A stretch of 64,000 nucleotides of DNA, taken from positions 21,679 to 85,678 of the forward strand of contig NZ_WITC01000028.1 in the NCBI RefSeq assembly GCF_009601505.1, given 5' to 3'. Shown here piece by piece: positions 54,168 to 63,654 of the stretch (the first letter of the stretch is position 1; the number at the start of each line of letters is the position of its first letter). Made by a program: the position numbers and the translations under genes. The DNA is from Sinorhizobium terangae. GTDB lineage: Bacteria; Pseudomonadota; Alphaproteobacteria; Rhizobiales; Rhizobiaceae. Under the pieces are notes generated by a model. The model searched no databases, was not told the origin of the DNA, and was given only the letters and a program-made list of their open reading frames with translations.

Positions 54168-55352
54168 ATGGAAACGCCGCTGAAGGGTATTCGCGTTCTC
54201 GAACTCGCCCGCATTCTGGCTGGCCCCTGGATTGGCCAGACACTCGCCGATCTTGGCGCCGACGTCATCAAGGTCGAAAGCCCGGCAGGCGACGATACCC
54301 GAACCTGGGGACCGCCCTTCGTCGAAGGCGAAGGTGGCGAGAAGCTCGACGCAGCCTATTTCCATGCCTGCAACCGGGGCAAGCGCTCGGTCGTGCTCGA
54401 CTTCACGACGGAAGAGGGGCAGGAGGCGGTACGGCGGCTGGCGGCGCAATCGGACGTGCTCCTCGAAAACTTCAAGGTCGGTGGTCTCGCCAAATATGGG
54501 CTCGACTATGAGAACCTGAGGAAGGTCAACCCTCGGCTCATCTATTGTTCCGTGACCGGCTTCGGCCAGGACGGCCCCTATGCCCATCGCGCCGGCTACG
54601 ACTACATCGTCCAGGGCATGAGCGGGATCATGGATCTCACCGGTGAGCCGGATCGCGAGCCGCAGAAGATCGGAGTGGCCTTCGCCGACATTTTTACCGG
54701 GCTTTACGGTGTGATTGCCGTCCAGGCGGCGCTTGCGCAGCGCGAACGCACGGGCGAGGGGCAGCAGATCGACATGGCGCTGCTCGATTGCATGACCGGT
54801 GTACTCGCCAATCAGGCGCTGAATTTTCTCGTCTCGGGCAAGGCGCCGCGGCGTCTTGGCAATGCGCATCCGAACATTGCGCCGTACCAGGTCTTTCCGA
54901 CCGCCGACGGGCATCTCATCGTCGCCGTCGGAAACGACCGGCAGTTCGTCAAATTCTGCGACGTGCTCGGCCGAGCGGACCTGGCGTCAGACGAGCGATA
55001 CCTGACCAATGCCGGTCGCGTGCAGCATCGCGATACGCTCACGCCGGAGCTCGCGGCAGAGACGGCGAAGTTTGCGCGGGATGCGCTCCTGGCAAAACTC
55101 GAAGCCGCAGGCGTGCCGGGCGGTCCGATCAACACCGTCGCGGACGTTTTTGCCGATCCGCAGATCCTTCACCGACAGATGCGGGTGGATACGCCGCACA
55201 CCGGCGCGGCGGCCGGTACGTCGCCGGGCGTCAGGACTCCGCTTCGCTTCTCCGGAGCTTCGCTCGCACTCGAGCGCGGCGTACCCCGGCTTGGGGAGCA
55301 TACGGAAGAGGTGCTGTCCGAGATCGGCCTGAGGCCGAAAGCGAAAGGGTGA
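54168..55352 (+). CDS. CaiB/BaiF family III CoA transferase (probable glutarate CoA-transferase)
   Basis: A 394-residue class III CoA transferase. The nucleophilic Asp is Asp174 in GVAFADIFTGLYG, with RAGYDYIVQGMSGIMDLTGE just before it, matching FrcA and CaiB. The N-terminus GIRVLELARILAGPWIGQTLADLG is the standard CoA-binding start. Next to gcdH it most likely transfers CoA from succinyl-CoA to glutarate, as the human SUGCT homologue does; the acceptor is inferred from context. No strong ribosome site is seen, so it may rely on coupling. Confidence 0.88.
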   Translation: METPLKGIRVLELARILAGPWIGQTLADLGADVIKVESPAGDDTRTWGPPFVEGEGGEKLDAAYFHACNRGKRSVVLDFTTEEGQEAVRRLAAQSDVLLENFKVGGLAKYGLDYENLRKVNPRLIYCSVTGFGQDGPYAHRAGYDYIVQGMSGIMDLTGEPDREPQKIGVAFADIFTGLYGVIAVQAALAQRERTGEGQQIDMALLDCMTGVLANQALNFLVSGKAPRRLGNAHPNIAPYQVFPTADGHLIVAVGNDRQFVKFCDVLGRADLASDERYLTNAGRVQHRDTLTPELAAETAKFARDALLAKLEAAGVPGGPINTVADVFADPQILHRQMRVDTPHTGAAAGTSPGVRTPLRFSGASLALERGVPRLGEHTEEVLSEIGLRPKAKG

Positions 55353-55388
55353 GACCCGGCTAGGCTCGCGTCGCAAGATCGCAGTTTT

Positions 55389-55535
55389 GCCCCTCTCCTC
55401 GGGTTTAACCCGAGGACTAACCCTCTCCCCGCGCGCGGGGAGAGGGGATTTTAGACTAGCGCGGGCGCTGCCGCTTGTCCCTTCGCCCCGCTTGCGGGGA
55501 GAAGGTGGCCGGCAAGCCGGATGAGGGCATGTCCG
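55389..55535. repeat. RIME-like palindromic intergenic repeats
   Basis: Several dyads lie in a row: CCTCGGGTT-T-AACCCGAGG (55397-55415), a perfect 13-bp-arm stem at 55421-55446 (CCCTCTCCCCGCG), CTTC-GCCCCGC type stem at 55481-55504 and CCGGC-AA-GCCGG at 55509-55520. The CCTTCGCCCCGCTTGCGGGG and GCCGGATGAGGGC pieces match the palindromic ABC/RIME family known from rhizobial genomes. They lie between the convergent CoA transferase and htpG genes and can act as terminators in both directions. Confidence 0.75.
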
Positions 55536-55544
55536 CTAAGTTTC

Positions 55545-57434
55545 TTAACTCTTCAAAGCCCGGCTGAACACCCTCGACAGCCGCTCGGCAAAGGCGCGCG
55601 GATCTTCCGGCTTGTCGCCGTCGAGAACGCGCGCCTGGTCGAGCAGGAGCTTTACGGCGTCCTCGCGGAATGCTGCATCCTCGGCGGGGCAGGCAGCGAT
55701 GGCGGCGATCAGGCTGTGGCCGGGATTGATCTCCAGGATCGGCTTTGCCGCGCCGTCGATGCGGCCGGCTCCCTGCAGCATCTTCTCGAGCTGGCGATCC
55801 GGTCCGTGCTCCGGCGCAACGAGGCAGACCGCGCTTTCCGTCAGTCGCTCCGAGGTCCTCACGTCAGAGACCGCGTCGCCGAGCGCCGCCTTGGCAAAGG
55901 TCACGAATTCGGCGACGGTCTGGCTCGTCTCCGCGGAGGTCGTACCGTCGGCGTCCTGCTTCGCGATACCGGCGAGATCGGCGGCCCCTTGCGTGATCGA
56001 CTTGAACGGCTTGCCTTCGAAATCCGGCGCCGAGGTCACCCAGAAGCTGTCAACCGGGTCGGTAAGCAGCAACACTTCGATGCCGCGGGCGCGGAATCCT
56101 TCGAGCTGCGGCGAGGCTTTCAATTGGGCAAGGTTGTCGCCGGTCAGGTAGTAGATCGCCGTCTGCCCGTCCTTCATGTCCTTGACATAGTCGCTCAGGG
56201 CGCGCGGCTTGTCGTCCGACGCGGTGGTGCGGAAACGCGAAAGCGCGATGAGCTGCCCCCGCCGCTCGAAATCCTCGTAGATGCCTTCCTTGATGACGCT
56301 GCCGAAGTTTTCCCAGAGCTTGGCGAAGGTTTCCGGCTCGCTTTCCGCGAGTTTCTCGATGCTGGTCAGCACCCGGTTTGTCAGCCCCTTGCGGATGCTG
56401 GCGAGCAGCGGGCTCTCCTGGATCATCTCGCGCGAGACATTGAGGGGCAGATCGGCCGTGTCGATGAGGCCGCGCACGAACCGCAGGTAGCGCGGCAGCA
56501 ATTCCGCCTCGTCCGTGATGAAGACGCGCTTGACGTAGAGTTTCATCCGTCCCTTGCGATCGGGGTCGAAGAGATCGAACGGCTTGGACCCCGGCACGAA
56601 GGCGAGCGCCGTATATTCGTGCCGGCCTTCTGCCCGGAAGTGAACGGTCGCGGCCGGTTCGTCATACTGGCCGGCGACGCTGCGGTAGAAATCCGCGTAA
56701 TCTTCCTTGGAAATCTCACTCTTCTGTTTGGTCCAGAGCGCCGTGCCGTCCGCGACTTGGGCGGGCTCTTCGCCGGGCTTCTCCACGATCGAGATCGGTA
56801 CGGGCACATGGCCGGACTGTTCCTTGACGATCCGCTCGACGGTCCAGCGCGACGTGTAAGTCTTGGCATCGTCCATGAGGTGCAGCGTGATCCGCGTACC
56901 GCGCGCCGGAGCATCGGAAAGTTCGACTGCGGAAACTGTGTAGCTGCCCTTTCCGTCGGACGCCCAATGCCAGGCCTTGTCCGAGCCGGCACGGCGGGAG
57001 ACGACGTCGACATTGTCGGCCACCATGAAGGCAGAATAGAAACCGACGCCGAACTGGCCGATGAGCTGTGCGCCTTCCTTGCCCTGTGCTGCCTCGATCC
57101 GCTCCATGAATGCGCGCGTGCCGGAACGTGCGATGGTGCCGAGGGATTCGACCAGTTCGTCACGGCTCATGCCAATGCCGTTGTCCTCAACGACGAGGCG
57201 CGCCTTTTCCTCATCCAGCGTCAAAGTAATGCGTGGTGCAGGATCGTTGGCGAGCAGCTCAGGTGCGACGATCGCTTCGTAGCGCAGCTTCTCGCAGGCA
57301 TCCGCCGCATTCGAAATCAGTTCGCGAAGGAAGATGTTCTTGTCCGAGTAGACCGAGTGCACCATCAAATGGAGCAGCCGCGCCACATCGGCTTCGAAGA
57401 CATGTTTTTCGACGGACATTTCGACTTCACTCAT
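55545..57434 (-). CDS. htpG: Molecular chaperone HtpG (Hsp90 family)
   Basis: A 629-residue Hsp90-type chaperone. ATP-binding motifs: ELISNAADACEKL (the nucleotide Asn), DNGIGM, GTIARSGT and GQFGVGFYSAFM. The middle domain includes DLPLNVSREMIQES with the catalytic Arg, and the C-terminal dimerisation domain completes a normal length. The ATG at 57434 was taken; GGAGG is 11 nt upstream and the RpoH promoter is placed so that an earlier start (57494) would precede transcription. It helps fold proteins during heat stress. Confidence 0.94.
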   Translation of the reverse strand: MSEVEMSVEKHVFEADVARLLHLMVHSVYSDKNIFLRELISNAADACEKLRYEAIVAPELLANDPAPRITLTLDEEKARLVVEDNGIGMSRDELVESLGTIARSGTRAFMERIEAAQGKEGAQLIGQFGVGFYSAFMVADNVDVVSRRAGSDKAWHWASDGKGSYTVSAVELSDAPARGTRITLHLMDDAKTYTSRWTVERIVKEQSGHVPVPISIVEKPGEEPAQVADGTALWTKQKSEISKEDYADFYRSVAGQYDEPAATVHFRAEGRHEYTALAFVPGSKPFDLFDPDRKGRMKLYVKRVFITDEAELLPRYLRFVRGLIDTADLPLNVSREMIQESPLLASIRKGLTNRVLTSIEKLAESEPETFAKLWENFGSVIKEGIYEDFERRGQLIALSRFRTTASDDKPRALSDYVKDMKDGQTAIYYLTGDNLAQLKASPQLEGFRARGIEVLLLTDPVDSFWVTSAPDFEGKPFKSITQGAADLAGIAKQDADGTTSAETSQTVAEFVTFAKAALGDAVSDVRTSERLTESAVCLVAPEHGPDRQLEKMLQGAGRIDGAAKPILEINPGHSLIAAIAACPAEDAAFREDAVKLLLDQARVLDGDKPEDPRAFAERLSRVFSRALKS

Positions 57435-57466
57435 CGCGTTGCAAACCTCCTTGATTTGTTTGCCCC

Positions 57467-57497
57467 AATTGGCAAGCAACGCGCCGATTTTCAAGGG
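57467..57497 (-). promoter_or_regulatory. Heat-shock (RpoH, sigma-32) promoter of htpG
   Basis: On the minus strand CCCTTGAA (57497-57490) and CCAATT (57472-57467) are separated by 17 bp, matching the alphaproteobacterial RpoH consensus CNCTTGAA-N17-CCANNT. It would give a transcript starting near 57460 with a leader of about 25 nt that contains the GGAGG ribosome site. Confidence 0.78.
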
Positions 57498-57807
57498 CTG
57501 TCTTGCTGATGTTGTCTTTCAGTGCAATGTTATCGCCTAAGCATTTGGGACTGTCCGAAAAGTTCGGGCGGATATGAAGTGGCGCAGCAGACTACCCGTT
57601 CGCGCGACATGTCAAATCGCGGTAACAAGGCGTCCCCGCGCTCTTCGGACTCGTGAGACAATGACAGCCGCAGGGTCCACAACAACGGATAATGTGCGGC
57701 CCTGCCACTTGCCTTCTTTGATGCGGATCAACACTCGACAAGAACGTTGCTGTTAATCTGCAAGCGGGAATGAAACCGACCTTCGATCGCGCCGAGGAGT
57801 GGAGATT
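57498..57807. other. Intergenic region before the DUF3141-pta-ackA-fabI operon
   Basis: This 310-bp divergent spacer should carry the operon promoter. In Sinorhizobium meliloti the orfA-pta-ackA-fabI operon is PhoB-controlled, but no convincing double Pho box is visible here. The best partial matches are CTTTCAG-TGCA-ATGTTAT at 57516-57533 (5/7 and 5/7) and a single ATGACAG half-site at 57661-57667. Confidence 0.5.
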
Positions 57808-60024
57808 ATGCCTGAGCAATCCACCGTCCCGACCCTGCCGACCTTTGCCGATGCCTACGCTTATGCGCTCGATGCCTGGCAACGCTCCATCCTGTTTCTG
57901 GACGTCATGCGTCAGCGCGGCATCCAATACGAAGAGCAAGCCGCGCGTACCGCACCTCATGTGCTTGATTACGAAGCAGAACTCGTCTGCGATGGCCGCA
58001 AGCTCGATCGTCCCGTCAATTATGCGCTCGTCCGGATCGTGCCGCCCGCCGACGCGATGATCGATCCATTGAAAAGGCCGTTTGTCGTTGTCGATCCGCG
58101 CGCCGGCCACGGACCCGGCATTGGCGGCTTCAAGGCAGACAGCGAGATCGGCGTCGCGATGAAGGCGGGGCACGCCTGTTATTTCATCGGCTTCCTTCCC
58201 GAGCCGGTGCCGGGCCAGACCATCGAGGATATCACCCGCGCTGAGGCGGGTTTCCTCGAAACAGTGATTGCCCGCCACCCCGATGCCGATGGCAAGCCCT
58301 GCGTCATCGGCAACTGCCAGGCTGGTTGGGCCGTGATGATCCTTGCCTCTTTGCGCCCGGAACTGTTCGGGCCGATCATCATCGCGGGCGCGCCGCTTTC
58401 CTATTGGGCGGGTGTCCGGGGCCAGTATCCGATGCGCTATTCGGGAGGCCTGCTCGGCGGCAGCTGGCTGACCGCGCTCACCGGCGATCTTGGCGCCGGC
58501 ATATTCGATGGCGCCTGGCTGGTGCAGAACTTCGAGAACCAGAACCCCGCCAACACGCTCTGGACCAAGCAATACAACCTCTATTCCAAGATAGACACCG
58601 AGGCCGGACGCTATCTCGGCTTCGAGCGCTGGTGGGGCGGGCATGTGAGGCTGAACGCTGAGGAGATGCAGTTCATCGTCGATGAGCTCTTCGTCGGCAA
58701 CAAGCTTGCCGCGGGCGAGATCCAGACCTCCGACGGCACGACGATCGATATGCGCAACATCCGTTCGCCGATCGTCGTCTTCTGCTCGAAGGGAGACAAC
58801 ATCACCCCGCCGGCGCAGGCGCTCGACTGGATCCTGGATCTGTACGACAACGTCGACGAGATCCGCGCACACGGCCAGACCATCGTCTACACGGTGCACG
58901 AGAAGATCGGCCATCTCGGCATCTTCGTTTCCGCGGGTGTCGCCCGCAAGGAACACGACGAGTTCGCGTCGAATATCGACCTGATCGACGTGCTGCCGCC
59001 CGGCCTTTACGAGGCAGTGCTGCAGCCGGTGGGACCGGCTGTAGAGAATCCGGATCTGGTCACCGGCGAGTGGGTCATGCGCTGCGAGGCGCGCACGCTC
59101 GACGATATCCGCGCCTTCGGCGGCAACGACATCGACGACGACCGCCGCTTCGCCGCGGCCGCCCGGGTGTCCGAGGTCAATCTCGCGCTTTACCGTACTT
59201 ACCTGCAGCCCTGGATCAAGGCGATGGTGACGCCGCAGATGGCGGAGGCGATGCGCAGCATGCACCCGCTGCGCCTGCAATACGAAGTCTTCGGTCCAAG
59301 CAATCCGGTCATGGCCTGGATCGAGGCGGCCGCCGGGGCCGTTCGCGATGCGCGCCAACCAGCGGCACCCGACAACCCGCTCCTGGCTCTGCAAGAGAAC
59401 ATGTCCCGGCAGGTCGTCGACGGGTTGGAAGCTTGGCGTCAGATGGTCGAGCACCTTTCGGAGCAGACGTTTCACGCGGTCTATGGCGCGCCCGCCTTGC
59501 AAGCGGCGCTCGGTATCGACACGGAGTCCGACCGCCCTCCGCGCAAGGCGGCAAAGAACCTCCTGCACCACGCGCTCCTGGAGAACAGGATCGTGGCGCT
59601 CAAAGCTGACATGGCCAAGGGCGGGCTTCGAGAGGCACTCGCGCGGGCGCTGCTTTTTGTCGGCATGGCGCGCGGCAGGGTCGATGAGCGTGGTTTCGAG
59701 GCGGTTCGCCGGCTTCGGCGCGCTCATCCCTCCGCCAAGCAATTGACGCTTGCCGAGTTCAAGGCACTTATGCGCACGCAGTATTTCATGTTGCTCGTAG
59801 ACGAGGAGGCGGCGCTTGCGGCCATTCCAAAATTGCTGCCGGAGAAAATCGAGGAACGCCGCGCTGCCTTTGCCGCCCTTCGAGAGGTCCTGGAGGCTCC
59901 CGGACCGCTGACTGGCATTGCCGCCGAGCGGCTGCATAGCGTGACAGCGCTTTTCGACCTGAGCGATCATGCGCCAGTACCTCTGGTGGTGCACAAGACC
60001 GCACATGATCGCAACGCATCCTGA
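57808..60024 (+). CDS. DUF3141 protein, alpha/beta-hydrolase-like (orfA of the pta operon)
   Basis: A 738-residue protein related to PHB synthase or alpha/beta hydrolases. PFVVVDPRAGHGPGIGGF near 93-110 and IGNCQAGWAVMILASLRPELFG near 167-188 are the nucleophile-elbow-like segments, with Cys instead of Ser as in PHB synthases. RNIRSPIVVFCSKGDNITPP near 313-332 supplies the acidic residue and GHLGIF near 366 the His. The C-terminal 350 residues are helical and specific to DUF3141. GGAG and AGGAG stand just before the ATG at 57808. It starts an operon with pta, ackA and fabI, a known phosphate-stress operon. A role in acetyl-CoA/PHB metabolism is inferred. Confidence 0.82.
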   Translation: MPEQSTVPTLPTFADAYAYALDAWQRSILFLDVMRQRGIQYEEQAARTAPHVLDYEAELVCDGRKLDRPVNYALVRIVPPADAMIDPLKRPFVVVDPRAGHGPGIGGFKADSEIGVAMKAGHACYFIGFLPEPVPGQTIEDITRAEAGFLETVIARHPDADGKPCVIGNCQAGWAVMILASLRPELFGPIIIAGAPLSYWAGVRGQYPMRYSGGLLGGSWLTALTGDLGAGIFDGAWLVQNFENQNPANTLWTKQYNLYSKIDTEAGRYLGFERWWGGHVRLNAEEMQFIVDELFVGNKLAAGEIQTSDGTTIDMRNIRSPIVVFCSKGDNITPPAQALDWILDLYDNVDEIRAHGQTIVYTVHEKIGHLGIFVSAGVARKEHDEFASNIDLIDVLPPGLYEAVLQPVGPAVENPDLVTGEWVMRCEARTLDDIRAFGGNDIDDDRRFAAAARVSEVNLALYRTYLQPWIKAMVTPQMAEAMRSMHPLRLQYEVFGPSNPVMAWIEAAAGAVRDARQPAAPDNPLLALQENMSRQVVDGLEAWRQMVEHLSEQTFHAVYGAPALQAALGIDTESDRPPRKAAKNLLHHALLENRIVALKADMAKGGLREALARALLFVGMARGRVDERGFEAVRRLRRAHPSAKQLTLAEFKALMRTQYFMLLVDEEAALAAIPKLLPEKIEERRAAFAALREVLEAPGPLTGIAAERLHSVTALFDLSDHAPVPLVVHKTAHDRNAS

Positions 60025-60042
60025 TTGGGGAAGGAGTTCCGA

Positions 60043-60999
60043 GTGTCCGAGGTGACCACGCTGGCGACCCAGCCGTCCAAATATGACCGCCTGATCGCGG
60101 CCGCACGAGCCGAGGCTCCCGCGGTCACCATCGTGGCGCATCCTTGCGATGAAACCTCGCTGAGCGGCGCCATCGAAGCCGCCGAGACGGGGCTGATCAC
60201 ACCCATACTGGTCGGACCGGAAGCAAAGATCCGCAACGTGGCGGCGGAACACCGGCTCGATCTCGGGCGGTGGGAAATCATCGATGTGCCGCACAGCCAC
60301 GCAGCGGCCGCCAAGGCGGTCGCATTGATCCGCGAGGGCAGGGGCGAGCTCCTGATGAAGGGTAGCCTGCATACCGACGAGCTGATGCACGAGGTCGCCG
60401 CCTCTGCCACGGGCCTGCGAACCGAGCGGCGGATCAGCCACGTCTTCGTCATGGACGTGCCCGGCCACGCCGAGACGCTCTTCATCACGGATGCCGCGAT
60501 CAACATCTTCCCCAATCTCGAGGCCAAGCGCGACATCGTGCAGAACGCAATCGATCTCTGGGTCACGATCGGGCTCGGCGAGCCCCGCGTTGCCATTCTT
60601 TCGGCGGTCGAGACGGTGACCGCAAAGATCCCCTCGACGATCGAGGCCGCGGCGCTGTGCAAGATGGCCGAACGCGGCCAGATCACCGGCGGCCTGCTTG
60701 AAGGACCACTCGCCTTCGACAACGCGATTGATCCGGAAGCGGCGCGCATCAAGGGTATAAATTCGCCGGTTGCCGGCCACGCCCAGATCCTCGTGGTGCC
60801 GGATCTCGAAGCCGGGAACATGCTCGCCAAGAACCTGACTTTCCTCACCCATGCCGACGCCGCCGGCATCGTCCTTGGCGCCCGTGTGCCGATCGTGCTC
60901 ACCTCGCGGGCGGATTCGGTGCGCACGCGCCTCGCATCCTGCGCTGTCGCGGCGCTCTACGCGGCGCGGCGCCGGGCCGCGCAAGTGGAAGCGGTGTAG
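60043..60999 (+). CDS. pta: Phosphate acetyltransferase
   Basis: A 318-residue phosphate acetyl/butyryltransferase-type enzyme, forming acetyl phosphate from acetyl-CoA. It has the compact PTA_PTB length without N-terminal extra domains. Family segments are [11 protein letters not shown] near 47, [13 protein letters not shown] near 106 and [20 protein letters not shown] near 132; [22 protein letters not shown] lies near 210. The GTG at 60043 has AAGGAG at 60031-60036, with good spacing. It overlaps no gene but sits 18 bp from the DUF3141 gene and 4 bp from ackA. Confidence 0.88.
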   Translation: MSEVTTLATQPSKYDRLIAAARAEAPAVTIVAHPCDETSLSGAIEAAETGLITPILVGPEAKIRNVAAEHRLDLGRWEIIDVPHSHAAAAKAVALIREGRGELLMKGSLHTDELMHEVAASATGLRTERRISHVFVMDVPGHAETLFITDAAINIFPNLEAKRDIVQNAIDLWVTIGLGEPRVAILSAVETVTAKIPSTIEAAALCKMAERGQITGGLLEGPLAFDNAIDPEAARIKGINSPVAGHAQILVVPDLEAGNMLAKNLTFLTHADAAGIVLGARVPIVLTSRADSVRTRLASCAVAALYAARRRAAQVEAV

Positions 61000-61003
61000 C
61001 GCC

Positions 61004-62182
61004 ATGGACGCGCTCCTTGTCGTCAACGCCGGTTCATCGAGCCTGAAGTTCCAGGTTTTCGGCATCTCCGGCATGGACTTGACGCGTCAGATTCGCGGGA
61101 AGATCGACGGTATCGGCACACGGCCGCGTCTGCAGGCGACGGCGGCCGACGGCACCGGGCTCATCGACCGGACCTATGACGCGAGGGCCATTCACGATCT
61201 TCCGGCCGCCATTGACGAGGCTAGACGCTGGCTCCTGACGCTGGAGGGCTTCGAGTTGCGGGCGGTCGGGCACCGGGTTGTGCACGGCGGTCCCGACTAC
61301 GCGCGGCCCGTTCTGATCGATGCGGCGGTCCTCGACCGCCTTGCCAGCTACCAGGACCTCGCACCTTTGCATCAGCCGAACAACCTGGCGCCGATCCGTC
61401 TTGCGATGGAGATCAATCCGGATGTGCCGCAGGTCGCCTGTTTCGACACTGCCTTTCACCGCAGCCACGCCAAGCACACCGATTGTTACGCCTTGCCAAG
61501 GGCCTTCTACGATCAGGGCATTCGGCGCTACGGCTTTCACGGACTTTCATACGAATATATTGCCGAGCGGCTACGCGAGGTGGCGCCGCAGGCGGCCCGC
61601 GTCATCGTCGCCCACCTCGGCAGCGGCGCTTCAATGTGCGCGTTGCGGGACGGCCGTAGTATCGAAAACACGATGGGCTTTACCGCGCTCGATGGCCTGC
61701 CGATGGGAACTCGGCCGGGCCAGCTTGATCCGGGTGTCGTCCTCTATCTGATCATGGAGAAGGGGATGACTGCTCAGGCGGTCTCGGATCTCCTTTATCA
61801 CGACGCCGGGCTCAAAGGTCTGTCCGGCTTTTCCAGCGACATGCGAGACCTTCTGGCGAGCACCGATCCTAATGCCGCGCTCGCCATCGCGCATTTCGTT
61901 TATCGATGCGTGCTCAATGCCGGGATGCTCGCGGCGGCGCTGGGAGGGGTCGATGCCTTCGTCTTCACAGCGGGCGTCGGCGAGAACTCGCCCCCGATCC
62001 GCGCGCGTATCGTCGAAGGCCTCGCCTGGCTCGGGGCAGAGCTTGATCCGGTGGCGAACGAGGCCGGCGCCGCGTTGATCTCTACGGCCAAGAGCCGGGT
62101 GGCCATTCATGTCCTTCCAACCGATGAAGAGCTGATGATCGCGCGGCACACCCTGGCGCTCATCAGCGCTCCCAACGCCTGA
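61004..62182 (+). CDS. ackA: Acetate kinase
   Basis: A 392-residue kinase of the ASKHA fold, converting acetyl phosphate and ADP to acetate and ATP. Signature motifs are [12 protein letters not shown] (5-16), HRVVHGG near 88, FDTAFHRS near 148 (catalytic Asp), [10 protein letters not shown] near 180, [10 protein letters not shown] near 205 and TAGVGENS near 322. ATG at 61004 follows a short spacer after pta. Together with pta it makes an acetate overflow or acetyl phosphate pathway that rhizobia induce under phosphate limitation. Confidence 0.93.
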   Translation: MDALLVVNAGSSSLKFQVFGISGMDLTRQIRGKIDGIGTRPRLQATAADGTGLIDRTYDARAIHDLPAAIDEARRWLLTLEGFELRAVGHRVVHGGPDYARPVLIDAAVLDRLASYQDLAPLHQPNNLAPIRLAMEINPDVPQVACFDTAFHRSHAKHTDCYALPRAFYDQGIRRYGFHGLSYEYIAERLREVAPQAARVIVAHLGSGASMCALRDGRSIENTMGFTALDGLPMGTRPGQLDPGVVLYLIMEKGMTAQAVSDLLYHDAGLKGLSGFSSDMRDLLASTDPNAALAIAHFVYRCVLNAGMLAAALGGVDAFVFTAGVGENSPPIRARIVEGLAWLGAELDPVANEAGAALISTAKSRVAIHVLPTDEELMIARHTLALISAPNA

Positions 62183-62196
62183 CTGGAGACCGCCCC

Positions 62197-62982
62197 ATGT
62201 CCATCCCGACTGTCAAGGCCAAGCTTCTCGAAGGCCGAAAGGGCCTGATCGTCGGAATTGCCAACGATCGCTCTATCGCCTGGGGTTGCGCCCGCGCATT
62301 TCGTGCCTTGGGCGCGGAACTCGCAGTGACGTATCTCAACGAAAAGGCAAAGCCACATGTCGAGCCGCTGGCACGCGAGCTCGACGTCCCGATCTTCCTG
62401 CCGCTGGACATTGCGGTACCCGGCCAGATCGAGGCAGTCTTCGAGCGGATCGCCGATACCTGGGGAGAGCTCGACTTCCTCGTCCACTCGATCGCCTACT
62501 CCCCGAGAGACACGCTCGGCGGGCGCGTGACCGATGCGCCGCGCGAGGGGTTTCTGACGACGATGGAGATATCCTGCTGGTCCTTCATCCGCATGGCCCA
62601 ACTCGCGGAGCCGCTTATGAAGAACGGTGGGACACTTTTCACGATGACCTATTACGGGTCACAGGTGGTGGTGGAGAACTACAACATAATGGGCGTCGCC
62701 AAGGCGGCGCTGGAAAGCGCGGTGCGCTATATGGCGGCCGAGCTTGGCCCCAAGGGCATTCGCGTCCACGCCATCTCGCCGGGCGCGCTTGCCACCCGAG
62801 CCGCTTCCGGTATCCCGGAATTCGACGCGCTGCTCGAAAAGACGAAGCTGAAGGCACCGGCCCACGAACTCGTCGACGTCGACGACGTCGGCATGGCGAC
62901 CGCGTTTCTCGCCCACGACGCGGCGCGACTGATAACCGGCCAGGTGCTTTACGTCGACGGCGGCTACCACATCGTCGACTAG
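62197..62982 (+). CDS. fabI: Enoyl-ACP reductase (NADH)
   Basis: A 261-residue short-chain dehydrogenase of the FabI type. GIANDRSIAWG (20-30) is the FabI NAD-binding motif, and the catalytic set Tyr152, Tyr162 and Lys169 fits the FabI spacing Y-x9-Y-x6-K. VLYVDGGYHIVD ends the protein. It is the last gene of the pta-ackA operon, probably a second FabI copy of the organism. The TAG stop falls at the edge of the following IS element, and the stop uses the TA of the putative target site. Confidence 0.9.
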   Translation: MSIPTVKAKLLEGRKGLIVGIANDRSIAWGCARAFRALGAELAVTYLNEKAKPHVEPLARELDVPIFLPLDIAVPGQIEAVFERIADTWGELDFLVHSIAYSPRDTLGGRVTDAPREGFLTTMEISCWSFIRMAQLAEPLMKNGGTLFTMTYYGSQVVVENYNIMGVAKAALESAVRYMAAELGPKGIRVHAISPGALATRAASGIPEFDALLEKTKLKAPAHELVDVDDVGMATAFLAHDAARLITGQVLYVDGGYHIVD

Positions 62983-62994
62983 AGTCTGTCAGAC

Positions 62995-63654
62995 CTACGT
63001 TGAAACGTATCCTGCATGCCTGAGATAGGCGGCGCATTCGTGCGGGCTGAACGCCTTGAGAGCTTCGCCGACGCGCCGCCATGTCGCCTCGACGCTACGC
63101 TCGTCGGCCTTGCGCAGCAGGGTCTTGAGTTTGGCGAACATCATCTCGATCGGATTGAGGTCGGGGCTGTAGGGCGGCAGGAAGAACAGATGGGCGCCGG
63201 CGTCGCGGATGGCGCTGCGCGCCGGCTTGCCCTTGTGGCTGCCGAGATTGTCGAGGATGACGATATCCCCGGGGTTGAGGGTTGGCGCCAGGCATTGCTC
63301 GACCCAGGCGGTGAAGGCAATGCCGTTGATCGGGCCGTCGAGCACGAAGGGTGCGACGATGCGGTCGTGACGCAGCCCGGCGAGGAAGGTCAGCGTCTTC
63401 CAATGGCCATGCGGTATTCTGGCGATCAGCGGCTGGCCGCGCTGACACCAGCCGCGGCTGCGCGTCATGTTGGTTTTGACCCAGGTTTCGTCAACGAACA
63501 CCAGGCGGCGCGGATCAAGTCGATGTTGATGGGTCTTCCAGCGGCTTCGGAAGCGCGCCACCTTCGGCCTGTCCTGCTCGCTGGCGATCAGCGTTTTTTT
63601 TAAATGTCTTGCCTTCGCGGCGCAGAAACCGCCAAACGGTGTCATGCGAGACAT
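62995..63654 (-). CDS. IS630 transposase, downstream frame (DDE catalytic part)
   Basis: The downstream frame holds the DDE catalytic domain: Asp in LVFVDETWVKTN, Asp in DIVILDNLGSHKG and Glu in PDLNPIEMMFAKLK. Its frame joins the upstream frame at the eight-A run, where a shift produces the full transposase; its own first ATG is not an initiation site I would trust. TAG at 62995-62997 ends it 12 bp after the fabI stop. Confidence 0.75.
   Translation of the reverse strand: MSRMTPFGGFCAAKARHLKKTLIASEQDRPKVARFRSRWKTHQHRLDPRRLVFVDETWVKTNMTRSRGWCQRGQPLIARIPHGHWKTLTFLAGLRHDRIVAPFVLDGPINGIAFTAWVEQCLAPTLNPGDIVILDNLGSHKGKPARSAIRDAGAHLFFLPPYSPDLNPIEMMFAKLKTLLRKADERSVEATWRRVGEALKAFSPHECAAYLRHAGYVST

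Noticed and set aside
57592..61074. A very long open frame (about 1160 codons) on the minus strand
   Set aside because: It runs antisense to the DUF3141 and pta genes, is Arg- and His-rich like a mirror frame of GC-rich coding DNA, and has no family motifs.
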